Positions 53,422 to 61,762 of a stretch of DNA of 64,000 nt are shown here, piece by piece. The position numbers were made by a program, and so were the translations under genes. Source of the stretch: Bdellovibrio bacteriovorus (lineage in GTDB: Bacteria; Bdellovibrionota; Bdellovibrionia; Bdellovibrionales; Bdellovibrionaceae); assembly GCF_001592755.1 (NCBI RefSeq), contig NZ_LUKF01000016.1, positions 372,001 through 436,000 on the forward strand, read 5' to 3'. Every line of letters starts with the position of its first letter. Positions within the stretch are counted from its first letter, which is position 1. Under the pieces are notes generated by a model. The model worked only from the letters and a program-made list of their open reading frames with translations. It was not told the DNA's origin and did not search any database.

Positions 53422-54270
53422 TTAGAAGCCAAGAAGAGAGTTGATACGTGAAAGTCGATTTAACGTTTCTAGTTGAGGTTTGTTACGGCCTGGTTGCAAG
53501 TCTTCAGGCTGAAGGTCTTGCTCTTTCATGAAGGCACATATTGATTGAGCGAAGTCTTCTTGGGACATCTCATCTTCTAATTGGAATTCGATTTCATATT
53601 TTTTTTGAATGAAAGTGCTCCCCACAAAGTCTTCACCTTGAGTGATGGAAACTTCTATATTTCCCCAGCCCATATCCTGAAGAACCGTCCACTTGATCTT
53701 TTTCGTCAGATGGCTCGCCGTAAAGTACCAGTGGGTGTTTGCAGGGACAGACAACAACTTATCCAAAAGAGGAAGCTTCAGCCCGACAATGTGCCGATGT
53801 AACTTTTGGACATCGTGAACAGCTTTTGGCAGATCAGTTCCATTCAAAGCATCCAGTTGTTCAACCACGGCGCGCGCGAAGTTTTCGTGATCACGATTGT
53901 TAAGTTTTAACTCCCCGACAGCCTTCTCTTTGACTTTGAAAGTCCATCCCTCGGGACATACCGAAGGCAGAATCGAGATCTTTGTATTCGCTTGAAGAAC
54001 GGCTTTTCCTTTTGTCGTTTTTAAACGGAACTTGTACATCTCTGGATTGGGGATCAACAAAAATTTACTTCCATCATAGATATCCGCGTAATAGTCGACA
54101 CGATCTTCACCCACGAAAGCGTATTTTTTAAGAATCTTTTGAGCCGCGACAGCTTCGAGGTTGAAGCCCGCTTCGATCTGATTCTTGATACTACCATCTT
54201 TCGCGCTCGCGACTGAAGAAACCACAGCGAAAAGGACCAGCCCGAACAGGGCCTTAGACAGAGATTTCAT
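53422..54270 (-). CDS. secreted hypothetical protein
   Basis: 282 residues with signal peptide MKSLSKALFGLVLFAVVSSVASA. The mature part starts with a helical segment (IKNQIEAGFNLEAVAAQKIL), then YYADIYDGSKFLLIPNPEMYKFRLKTTKGKAV, reminiscent of the strands of the CYTH/triphosphate-tunnel fold (YYDT..L..RLR), and IQKKYEIEFQLEDEMSQEDF near the end. The ExExK signature of CYTH is not obvious, so this is only a shape hint. Its start overlaps the stop of the phytase-like gene by one base, so they are co-translated. Confidence 0.7.
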   Translation of the reverse strand: MKSLSKALFGLVLFAVVSSVASAKDGSIKNQIEAGFNLEAVAAQKILKKYAFVGEDRVDYYADIYDGSKFLLIPNPEMYKFRLKTTKGKAVLQANTKISILPSVCPEGWTFKVKEKAVGELKLNNRDHENFARAVVEQLDALNGTDLPKAVHDVQKLHRHIVGLKLPLLDKLLSVPANTHWYFTASHLTKKIKWTVLQDMGWGNIEVSITQGEDFVGSTFIQKKYEIEFQLEDEMSQEDFAQSICAFMKEQDLQPEDLQPGRNKPQLETLNRLSRINSLLGF

Positions 54271-55454
54271 TATTGGATTTCCTCTTTTTTGATAACGAAT
54301 AAATAATTTCTATTTCCCACATCTGCGTCATGAACACCAAAGTCATTGTCATTGACGATATAGACTTGGCCTTCTTTATCGACAGTCATGCCTTCCAGTT
54401 TTTCAAAATCTTGTAAGCCTTTGTCCGTTAGGTTTAAGACTTCGGTTTTTTCTACAAGCTTTACGTCTTGGGGAATTTTAAAAGATTCTGAAGCCAAGGA
54501 CTCTTTGACGACATTGCTGGCTTTCGTGCGGTCCACCGCAAAAACTCTTTGCCATGCTTTCTTACCGGTTTTCCCATTCTGTTCTAAAACCCAAATACGG
54601 CCGTCAGGCCCAACAGTGGCGGCACCAATCTTCCCACCCTCTTTGCTAAGGGGATAAAAATAAACGCCCACAGTTTTTTCTTTGATTGGATCAAATTCGA
54701 GGATCGGAGCCTGCTTTTTATCAAGATCAGGAACTCCGCTTTGCAAAAACACCAATAAGGTTTTCTGTGGAGTAAAGACCAAGGCTTCAAATCCACGGTT
54801 CAACTTTCTTTTAGCATAGAAATACGGAAGCTCTTCAATCCCCGTGCGTTCTTTGGAAGATCCCTTGGGAAGAAACCTTTTTTGCACAAGCCCTTCCGCA
54901 TTCACCTTCAAAAGCGAAGGTCCATATTCCTCACTCGCCCAGAAGTTCTTTTGCTCGTCTAAAGCCAAACCTTCTGGATCCAAGCCGATAGCATCGAATT
55001 TCAAAACAGTGCCTTTTGCATCCATGGGAGTTTCATCCGCGCCTGTTTGATTGAGCTTCGGGTTCACGTTAGGCAGACCGGTAATTAAGATCGGCTCCGG
55101 CTTCAATGTCACTTTGACCTTCAAGCCAATGCTTTGCACAAGTTTCACTTCACCGTTCTTAAATTCAAACTTAAGAATTTGCGGGTTGTAAGCGGGATGA
55201 AGAAAGGCTCTTTCTGGTGATTTTTTATCCCCTTTTTCCTTACCGTTGGGACCACGGTCTGTGATGGAATAAAAAACACGTTTTTCTTTTGAAGACTCTG
55301 ACAGTGAATAGACGAGATCCGAAAGACCACCCAACAACACTTTACCTTCCGAATTTTCAAACAAGGGCTTTTCGGATTGGATCAAATACTTCTCTGCCGG
55401 GGCCGCTTGAGCAACCGTCGAAAGAAGCATTGTTAATACTATGTATTTACACAT
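54270..55454 (-). CDS. secreted esterase-like phytase-domain protein
   Basis: 394 residues from ATG 55454 with signal peptide (MCKYIVLTMLLSTVAQAAP). Motifs of the 'esterase-like activity of phytase' beta-propeller family: ITDRGPNG, LDPEGLALDE, ASEEYGPSLLKV, RTGIEELPYFYAKRKLNRGFEAL and VNDNDFG. It should fold as a propeller in the periplasm or outside, and members are often described as phytase or phosphatase/esterase-like, without firm chemistry. GGGGAC lies before ATG 55454; ATG 55466 would add four residues. Confidence 0.85.
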   Translation of the reverse strand: MCKYIVLTMLLSTVAQAAPAEKYLIQSEKPLFENSEGKVLLGGLSDLVYSLSESSKEKRVFYSITDRGPNGKEKGDKKSPERAFLHPAYNPQILKFEFKNGEVKLVQSIGLKVKVTLKPEPILITGLPNVNPKLNQTGADETPMDAKGTVLKFDAIGLDPEGLALDEQKNFWASEEYGPSLLKVNAEGLVQKRFLPKGSSKERTGIEELPYFYAKRKLNRGFEALVFTPQKTLLVFLQSGVPDLDKKQAPILEFDPIKEKTVGVYFYPLSKEGGKIGAATVGPDGRIWVLEQNGKTGKKAWQRVFAVDRTKASNVVKESLASESFKIPQDVKLVEKTEVLNLTDKGLQDFEKLEGMTVDKEGQVYIVNDNDFGVHDADVGNRNYLFVIKKEEIQ

Positions 55455-55578
55455 TTTTGTCCCCATTCGTCTGGTATATGTGGTCGCGGACTTACAGACA
55501 ATGACTAACCAATAAGCCCATAAAACTCTGACTGAATCCTAACAATAATTTCGCTGAATATTCCAATATAAAAAAGCC

Positions 55579-56364
55579 ATGAAGCTGACTTTCCGCCATC
55601 TAATTCTATTTTTCTTCTTCCTTATGTGCCGACCCGGTTTTGCACAAGAGGCGGTCAGCGTTATCGACACGCCATCACCAAAAAAAACCTGGAATATCAA
55701 AGTTGAAATGGAAGCCAAATCGACTTTCGATAAAGAAAAAAATATGAACGGCTACTCTTCCGAAGCTGATCTTCAATTAACGCGGATGTGGTCCGAGACT
55801 TACGGAACAATTTTAGGTATTCAGGTCGGCCACAAAGCTGGTGAAGAAGAAACAACGTCACAGATGGAAGAAGCGACTTTGGGTCTGCGTGTCGCTCAAA
55901 AAATCGCGGGTCTTAAATGGCGCGCTCAATTGACGTACAATTATCTTCTTCAAGAAGAGCAGCGTCTTGCTGACTTCCGCGACGGCTCTTTGATGTTAGA
56001 TATTCGCACTAATATTCCGCTACAAACATGGGGTAAAGCGCGCTTGCGATTGAAGCATGCGGAATATCTTCCCACGAAAAATGAAGATGACATTGGCGTT
56101 CGCCAAACGAAGCTAGAGCTTTCACCGTCCTATCTTTGGGGAAGATTTGCCACGGGCTTTAAAAATCAAGTCACTCGCCTTTCAACTTTCGCCGAAAGCT
56201 TTCACACTTTTGATATCGCGCCCTTTATTAAATATGAAGGAGATCATTTTGAGCCTATGCTTAAGGTCATCTATCGGCCTGTGGAAAAATCCGCACAGTT
56301 TCACACAGCCCAAAACTGGGAATCACATCCCATTTATGCTTTAGAAATGGAAATGAATTTCTAA
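55579..56364 (+). CDS. outer-membrane beta-barrel protein
   Basis: 261 residues, signal peptide MKLTFRHLILFFFFLMCRPGFAQ. The rest is alternating strands (SEADLQLTRMWSETYGTILGIQVGHKAG, WRAQLTYNYLLQEEQRL, FIKYEGDHFEPMLKVIYRP) ending ALEMEMNF with C-terminal phenylalanine. About twelve strands can be drawn. Function unknown; not related in sequence to the OMPP1-like barrels. The 124-base gap upstream separates it from the divergent phytase-like gene. Confidence 0.82.
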   Translation: MKLTFRHLILFFFFLMCRPGFAQEAVSVIDTPSPKKTWNIKVEMEAKSTFDKEKNMNGYSSEADLQLTRMWSETYGTILGIQVGHKAGEEETTSQMEEATLGLRVAQKIAGLKWRAQLTYNYLLQEEQRLADFRDGSLMLDIRTNIPLQTWGKARLRLKHAEYLPTKNEDDIGVRQTKLELSPSYLWGRFATGFKNQVTRLSTFAESFHTFDIAPFIKYEGDHFEPMLKVIYRPVEKSAQFHTAQNWESHPIYALEMEMNF

Positions 56365-56410
56365 CGTCTCAAGTTAAGACAGAGCCCCCTTCTTTTAATC
56401 AAAATCTGAG

Positions 56411-56437
56411 TTAAGGCCCCCCTTCGGATTCCGATAA
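56411..56437 (+). promoter_or_regulatory. candidate FliA (sigma-28) promoter for lipoprotein gene
   Basis: TTAA, 15 bases, TCCGATAA (or TAAG with 14 bases). Seven of eight -10 bases match the known consensus. It lies 38 bases upstream of the ATG at 56476, whose ribosome site is AAGGAGA. Confidence 0.55.
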
Positions 56438-56475
56438 GTACTAAGTACTTTCAAGACTTCATGAAGGAGACTTCA

Positions 56476-57222
56476 ATGCAAATCCATAAATCTGCAGCTT
56501 TGCTAGCGACATTAAGTTTGGCTTTGGTCCTAACGGGATGTGAGGGCGAACAAACAGAAAAAGACATGATCGCGGAAGCCCAATTCTGCCTGGATAAGGC
56601 GACAGACGAAGCTTCGGCTATGGCTTGTACAAGCAAAATCTCTGGTCTGACTTCTCCTCGTGCCTATGCACTTCGTTGTGCGGCGGGCTTTATCGCCGCA
56701 GAAGTGACAGATCCAGCAAATCTTTCCAGCGCTTTGAATGCTATTCAAGACAACCAAGGCACAACAGCTCTTCTGTCGGCTTTAACATTTCCGCGCCAAG
56801 ATCTTATGAATGACACTTTCGCGGCCTGCAATGCTTCCGGCCAGGACGGTTTAGCGTTGATTGGTGCGATGGCGAAAAGTGCGACGTTGCTTTCTAACCT
56901 TTCAGGTGGAGCTTTTGGATCTTGCACCTCTATTTCAGACTGTGACTCTGCACAGATCGAATCGACTATCAATAATCTGATCGCGGGCCTTACTTCTGGA
57001 GATCCGACGGAAGAAGCGGAGGCAGCCGAGGCCATCACTCAAGTAACGGAAGTGGTTCAAACAGTTTACGCGACAACTTGTGGTGGTACTCAAACGGCTA
57101 ACGATGACATCTGTGGACAGATCAATACAGCTTTGGGTCAAGCCGGTGTGGATATCGCAACAACGGATCCGGCGGAAATCGTAGAGCTTGGAAAAAAACT
57201 TTTAGAACAGTGGACTCAATAG
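56476..57222 (+). CDS. cysteine-rich hypothetical lipoprotein
   Basis: 248 residues, MQIHKSAALLATLSLALVLTGC: signal with lipobox ending Cys-22. The mature part is Ala/Thr/Asp-rich, largely helical, with about nine cysteines (for example AQFCLDKATDE, MACTSK, RCAAGF, AACNASG, GSCTSISDCDS) that may form disulfides. AAGGAGA lies five bases before ATG 56476; ATG 56461 would put five residues ahead of the signal. A candidate FliA promoter lies upstream. It is convergent with the third OMPP1-like barrel, matching the lipoprotein-barrel pairing at 50-53 kb. Confidence 0.78.
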   Translation: MQIHKSAALLATLSLALVLTGCEGEQTEKDMIAEAQFCLDKATDEASAMACTSKISGLTSPRAYALRCAAGFIAAEVTDPANLSSALNAIQDNQGTTALLSALTFPRQDLMNDTFAACNASGQDGLALIGAMAKSATLLSNLSGGAFGSCTSISDCDSAQIESTINNLIAGLTSGDPTEEAEAAEAITQVTEVVQTVYATTCGGTQTANDDICGQINTALGQAGVDIATTDPAEIVELGKKLLEQWTQ

Positions 57223-57248
57223 TCTTCGTCTAAAGAGAAATAAAAAAA

Positions 57249-57272
57249 GGCTTCCACACGGAAGCCTTTTTT
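57249..57272. terminator. bidirectional rho-independent terminator
   Basis: GGCTTCC, ACAC loop, GGAAGCC, with A7 before and T6 after. It lies between convergent genes ending at 57222 and 57296. Confidence 0.92.
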
Positions 57273-57295
57273 ATTATTTAAACTCAGTGATTCTT

Positions 57296-58477
57296 TTAGA
57301 AATCCAGATTCAATCTTGTCGCATACACACGACTTTCAATCGGTGTATTTCTTGTTCCCACATCATCCGCATAAGAAACAACATCCAAGTTGAAGATTCC
57401 GAGCTCGGCAGATAAACCGGCGGTCCAGAAACCTTGGCTCATACCTACACGGTATTGCCCTTTCCACCAACTCGTCACCGTCCAATCAAACTCAAAACCT
57501 AAGTGAATGCCTTTTCTCCAAGTGAAATCCGGATGACCCAAATCGCGAACATCCAAGACGCCACGGCCGCCAAAGATCCACATGGATGGATATTCCCAGC
57601 GTGAGCCTAGGTCGAACACGCGGTACAATTTTTCCGGCGTGCCGTTTTGTTTCTCTTTATTTACTAGTTGCATAGACTGGCCAAAGCCGGTTTCAGCAAC
57701 GTTACGAACTACCGCTCCGAATGTGGGGTGAGCCAAACGCAAAAGAGACCAAACGCCTGAATCCGGAAGTTCCGGCGTCCACAAAACACCGAGGTCTGCA
57801 TCAATGGTGTAACCTTCCAAAAGATCTTCTTTAGAAACAATCTCGTCGCTAGCCGCCAAGTCCGTCGCACTGATCGGCTGACTGAAAAATCCGCGATTCA
57901 CGAATTTGCCTGTAATACCCCATGAAAGACGACCGTGATCAAACCAATGAAGATCATCTCCATAAGCAAGACCTAAAGTCGTATCTGCATAAACCGTCGC
58001 ATTTAAAGTCGGACCGACTTGTTGATGCATGGCCATTTCTACGCTGACATCCATCGGGATTAAAGCCACTCCCCAATTGGGGCGGACCCAAAAGCCTTCT
58101 AACGGAGCCAGTCTTAAAGAATAAACATCACCATAGTGTTTTTGAATAAGTTCTAAGTAAGCCGTTTGTTTGTCGGTTTCAGACTGACTTGAAGATTCAA
58201 TTTTTGAATACTCGTCATAGAAATCCATCGCGCCCGGGGTTCCCGCAGCACTCAAAGAAAGATTGATTTGACCGTCGTCTCTTCTGGCTAGACCAGCGGG
58301 ATTGTAAAAGATCGCGGAATAGTCATTGGCTACGGCAACAAAGGCATCACCCATTCCTAAAGCACGTGGAGCTTGATAATGATGATGAATAGTGGTGCTG
58401 ATGCTTTCTGCCTGGGCAAGAGGTCCAGTTAACAACGCAAAAAGACCCGAGAGGAATAAAGATCCCCGGTTCGACAT
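57296..58477 (-). CDS. OMPP1/FadL-like outer-membrane barrel, paralogue 3
   Basis: 393 residues with signal peptide (MSNRGSLFLSGLFALLTGPLAQAE). RALGMGDAFVAVANDYSAIFYNPAGLARR is the hatch motif, here with an aromatic-rich FYNPAG. The end VVSYADDVGTRNTPIESRVY then TRLNLDF matches the C-terminal pattern of the other two barrels. A TATAAT on the minus strand at 58519-58524 may be the -10 of its promoter, though a good -35 is missing. GGAGG is the ribosome site. Confidence 0.88.
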   Translation of the reverse strand: MSNRGSLFLSGLFALLTGPLAQAESISTTIHHHYQAPRALGMGDAFVAVANDYSAIFYNPAGLARRDDGQINLSLSAAGTPGAMDFYDEYSKIESSSQSETDKQTAYLELIQKHYGDVYSLRLAPLEGFWVRPNWGVALIPMDVSVEMAMHQQVGPTLNATVYADTTLGLAYGDDLHWFDHGRLSWGITGKFVNRGFFSQPISATDLAASDEIVSKEDLLEGYTIDADLGVLWTPELPDSGVWSLLRLAHPTFGAVVRNVAETGFGQSMQLVNKEKQNGTPEKLYRVFDLGSRWEYPSMWIFGGRGVLDVRDLGHPDFTWRKGIHLGFEFDWTVTSWWKGQYRVGMSQGFWTAGLSAELGIFNLDVVSYADDVGTRNTPIESRVYATRLNLDF

Positions 58478-58533
58478 AAATTTGCCTCCAAATTTGTTAA
58501 CAATGATTGTAGTCCTAAATTATACTTTGTCTT

Positions 58534-59097
58534 ATGCGAGTTATTCTTTCTCTCCTTTTTTTGACCTTGGTCGTGAGCGTGTCTGTTTCTCAAGCGGCGC
58601 CTCAAACAACGACCACTTTAGAAACTCAGCCCTTAAGTGGGGAAGATGATCCGTTATTGGCAACGCGAGATCCCGAGGCGCGCGCTTCCATCCCGACTTT
58701 TTTGTTAGGAACATATTTAGGATTCGAGGGCGGAAACTACTTAGAAAGTGATGACTGGGATCAAGGGCCTTACTTGTCTCTTCGTTTTATCCCCGTTCAA
58801 GATGATTCTATTTATTGGGACTATGAAGTCGCCGTGAATACCGCCAACTTTGTGGGATTAGGTGCAGGTTATCGCTGGTACTGTTGTCCTGACGACAGAT
58901 TCAATCCTTATCTTCGCGCATCCGCAAATCTCTATCTAGAAGGAGCTGACGAACTTGCAGGGCTCGTCGAAATTCGTCGTTGGCGGGCTCGCGCCTCTGT
59001 AGGCATGGGTGAAACTTTCAACGCCGAGTTCGGTGTGGGAGCCGCGGTCACGGGGCCTGATTTATTTGCACAGTTTGGTTATCAGTTCGCGTTTTAA
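58534..59097 (+). CDS. small outer-membrane beta-barrel protein
   Basis: 187 residues. Signal peptide MRVILSLLFLTLVVSVSVSQA, a ~35-residue Thr/Asp-rich linker, then an eight-strand-like barrel: TYLGFEGGNYLESDDW, YLSLRFIPVQDDS, YWDYEVAVNTANFVGLGAGYRWYCC, FAQFGYQFAF with terminal phenylalanine. Two adjacent cysteines (YCCPDD) lie in a turn. Similar to OmpA/OmpW-sized barrels in length; no family assigned. Convergent with coaE, overlapping it by four bases. Confidence 0.8.
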   Translation: MRVILSLLFLTLVVSVSVSQAAPQTTTTLETQPLSGEDDPLLATRDPEARASIPTFLLGTYLGFEGGNYLESDDWDQGPYLSLRFIPVQDDSIYWDYEVAVNTANFVGLGAGYRWYCCPDDRFNPYLRASANLYLEGADELAGLVEIRRWRARASVGMGETFNAEFGVGAAVTGPDLFAQFGYQFAF

Positions 59098-59705
59098 GCT
59101 TTTTCCGTTTTTAACGTTTCCAACCAAGCAAGCAATCTTTCGATCTCTTTTAAAAGATGCTGTTCATCGCGGTTGTTATGCAAAATAAAATCCGCTTGCT
59201 GTTCTTTGAACTGAATAGGAATTTGCGAAGCAATGCGCATATCGATTTCATCATCCGTCCAATTCTGACGGCGACGTAAGCGCTCTTTTTGTTGTCCCTT
59301 GGTGCATGAAACCACAACGACGGCGTCGAATTGATCTTGTGCTTTGGTTTCGAAAAGCAACGGAATGTCGTACACCGCGACCGGATGATTCATATCTTCG
59401 AGCAGTCGACGACGGCGACGAGTTTCCTCTCGAATCAAAGGATGTAAGATAGATTCAAGTCGATGCAAAAGCTCCGGATGACCGAAAACATGCTGTCCTA
59501 ATTTGCGACGATCCAAAGATCCGTCGGGCAAAAGGAAGTCTTGGCCAAAAACATCGATCACAGACTTCAGTCCAGGTGATCCGGACTTCACGACCTCTTT
59601 GGCAATTTCGTCCGCATCTACAACTGGAATAGAATGATCTTTAAGCGCACGGCTTACAGTACTCTTACCGCAAGCTATACCTCCGGTCAGTCCTATCCAT
59701 TTCAT
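59094..59705 (-). CDS. coaE: dephospho-CoA kinase
   Basis: 203 residues starting MKWIGLTGGIACGKSTVS. Walker A is GGIACGKS (family usually GGIGSGKS), followed by DADEIAKEVV, the conserved DAD motif, and the C-terminal HPLIREE and RLRRRQNWTDDEIDMRIASQ, all typical. It phosphorylates dephospho-CoA in the last step of coenzyme A synthesis. AGGAGAA lies upstream of ATG 59705; a TTG two codons earlier is less likely. Confidence 0.93.
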   Translation of the reverse strand: MKWIGLTGGIACGKSTVSRALKDHSIPVVDADEIAKEVVKSGSPGLKSVIDVFGQDFLLPDGSLDRRKLGQHVFGHPELLHRLESILHPLIREETRRRRRLLEDMNHPVAVYDIPLLFETKAQDQFDAVVVVSCTKGQQKERLRRRQNWTDDEIDMRIASQIPIQFKEQQADFILHNNRDEQHLLKEIERLLAWLETLKTEKA

Positions 59706-59718
59706 AGACAATTCTCCT

Positions 59719-59745
59719 TAAGGATTAGTTTTATTTTACCGATAG
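59719..59745 (+). promoter_or_regulatory. candidate FliA (sigma-28) promoter for Ser/Thr kinase
   Basis: TAAG, exactly 15 bases, ACCGATAG. The start site would fall near 59752, just before the AAAGGGGA ribosome site of the kinase gene at 59771. The -35 and spacing equal those of the site before the GYF-PilZ gene. Confidence 0.65.
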
Positions 59746-59770
59746 ACCTCACAAAGGGGAATCAGTTTTC

Positions 59771-61723
59771 ATGTCTCAAGCCGTAGAGCAGTTTGGTAAG
59801 TACATCCTTCTTGAGCGTCTCGCCGCAGGCGGTATGGCGGAAGTGTACCTATCTAAGTCAACGGGTGCCGTGGGCGTCAACAAGTTTGTCGCTATTAAAC
59901 GTATTCTTCCCCAATATTCCGACCATCAAGAATTTATTGAGATGTTCAAAGAAGAGGCGAAGATCGCCGTGAACTTGAATCACGGGAACGTCGTCTCTAT
60001 TTACGACTTCGGGGTTGAAAGAAGTCAGTTCTTCCTGGTTATGGAATACGTCGAAGGCCGAAACCTTCGCCAAATCCTGAACGAACTTAAAAAGTCCAAC
60101 ACGCAATTCACTATCGAGCAAATCGTCTACATGATGAAAGAGGTTGCTGCGGGATTGGATCACGCCCACCGTTGCCTTGATGGCACGACGGGCAAACCTT
60201 TGAATATCGTTCACCGTGACATGAGTCCGCAAAACATCATGGTCAGCTTCGAAGGCGAAGTTAAAATCATCGATTTCGGTATCGCTAAAGCTGAAACTCA
60301 ACTGGAAGCAACAAAAGCTGGAACCCTGAAAGGGAAATACGGCTACATGAGTCCTGAGCAAGCCGATGGACAATCCATCGACACGCGCACGGATATTTTC
60401 TCTTTGGGTATCGTTCTTTGGGAACTTTTAGCGAATGACCGTCTTTTCACTTCCAACAGTGAAGCGGCGATTCTTCGTAAGATCCGCGAGTGCCAGGTTC
60501 CTTCTATTCGCAAGATCAATCCTTCTGTTCCTCCGGAATTAGAAAGAATTGTTAACAAAGCTCTCGCAAAAGATAAAAGCCTTCGCTATCAAACAGCGGC
60601 GGCCTTGCACCGTGATTTGAACCGTTTCTTAAATACGCAGTATCCGGAGTTCTCTCCGCACGACTTCAGCGTGTTTATGAAAAACGCTTTCTCTGCCGCT
60701 TTCCTCGAACAACGACGTAAACTCGTTGAGTTTGCAAAAATCCAGGCGACAAACCCGGATGATAAAACCGTGGTCACTCAGACGGATATGCGCACACAAG
60801 CTCGTGCGATTCCTCAAGCGGCCCCGCCTGTTGCGGATGAAGGCGAAGAAAAACTAAATATTGATACTTCGACAGATATCCGTGTGAATCTAGATAACTT
60901 GAAGACTCCGCCAAAACCGGCGATGCCTTCAGCGGGTCAGACAAACACAAACATCACGCAAACCCGTACTTCCGCAACCGGAACTTATGCTTCCGGCACT
61001 GGAACTATGACTCGCACTCCGTCGGCGATTTCACAAAGTGGCACTCGCACTTCGATTCCAAGGTCTGCGTCTTCATCTTCTATGGAAGACATGACGGGTC
61101 TTGTGATGAAGGCCGTGATTGGCTTGGTTGTAGTTGTGGGCGGCTGGTGGGTTTATAACAATTTTGTCGCTAAGAAGACTCCAAAGGCTCCCGCTGTGAG
61201 CGGTGCTACGACAACAGCTCCAAATTCTCCGAATACGGCCGCGAACGGTGGCACTCAACAACTCGATATGGCGGCGACTTCTCCGGAATACACTGTGACT
61301 ATTTACAGCAGTCCGGACCGTGCACGCGTCGTGATTGACGGTGTCGATACGGGCGAATTCACGCCGGCTCGTAAAACTGTGAAAGCGAACACTCCTTTCA
61401 GCCTTCGTTTGGTGAAAGAGGGTTACACAGATCTCGTGACAACGATCACACCGACTTATGAAGCTTATTCTTTCAACGGCACTTTACAAAGACTTCCTCG
61501 AGTCGCGTCCGTGATTATTAACATCGTCAATGGTGGAGCAAATCCAGAGCTTCGCATTGCCGGAGTTCCTGTTAATATTAAGCCCACAGGCGATGCTTAC
61601 TTGATTCAAGCGGAAGTGGGAGTGAAGATCCAAGCCCTTAATAAAACAACAGGGCTTTCTGCTGAAACCACTGTCACAGTGCCAGCAGACCAACGTAAAA
61701 TTTTAGACTTGTATTTGAAGTAA
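59771..61723 (+). CDS. Ser/Thr protein kinase with PEGA domain
   Basis: 650 residues. Kinase domain residues 9-290: glycine loop RLAAGGMAEVYLS, VAIKRI lysine, catalytic loop HRDMSPQNIM, DFG in IIDFGIAKA, and GYMSPEQADG. A ~150-residue Thr/Ser/Pro-rich linker follows, with one membrane helix at about 445-465 (AVIGLVVVVGGWWVYNN). A PEGA domain lies at about 510-580 (VTIYSSPDRARVVIDGVDTGEFTP). This bacterial type phosphorylates proteins in the cytoplasm and reads a signal outside, possibly through the envelope-facing PEGA domain. The kinase catalytic residues all look intact. Confidence 0.9.
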   Translation: MSQAVEQFGKYILLERLAAGGMAEVYLSKSTGAVGVNKFVAIKRILPQYSDHQEFIEMFKEEAKIAVNLNHGNVVSIYDFGVERSQFFLVMEYVEGRNLRQILNELKKSNTQFTIEQIVYMMKEVAAGLDHAHRCLDGTTGKPLNIVHRDMSPQNIMVSFEGEVKIIDFGIAKAETQLEATKAGTLKGKYGYMSPEQADGQSIDTRTDIFSLGIVLWELLANDRLFTSNSEAAILRKIRECQVPSIRKINPSVPPELERIVNKALAKDKSLRYQTAAALHRDLNRFLNTQYPEFSPHDFSVFMKNAFSAAFLEQRRKLVEFAKIQATNPDDKTVVTQTDMRTQARAIPQAAPPVADEGEEKLNIDTSTDIRVNLDNLKTPPKPAMPSAGQTNTNITQTRTSATGTYASGTGTMTRTPSAISQSGTRTSIPRSASSSSMEDMTGLVMKAVIGLVVVVGGWWVYNNFVAKKTPKAPAVSGATTTAPNSPNTAANGGTQQLDMAATSPEYTVTIYSSPDRARVVIDGVDTGEFTPARKTVKANTPFSLRLVKEGYTDLVTTITPTYEAYSFNGTLQRLPRVASVIINIVNGGANPELRIAGVPVNIKPTGDAYLIQAEVGVKIQALNKTTGLSAETTVTVPADQRKILDLYLK

Positions 61724-61762
61724 TCCCCTTCGTTATACATAGGCAGCTAGGGAGTTTTCATC

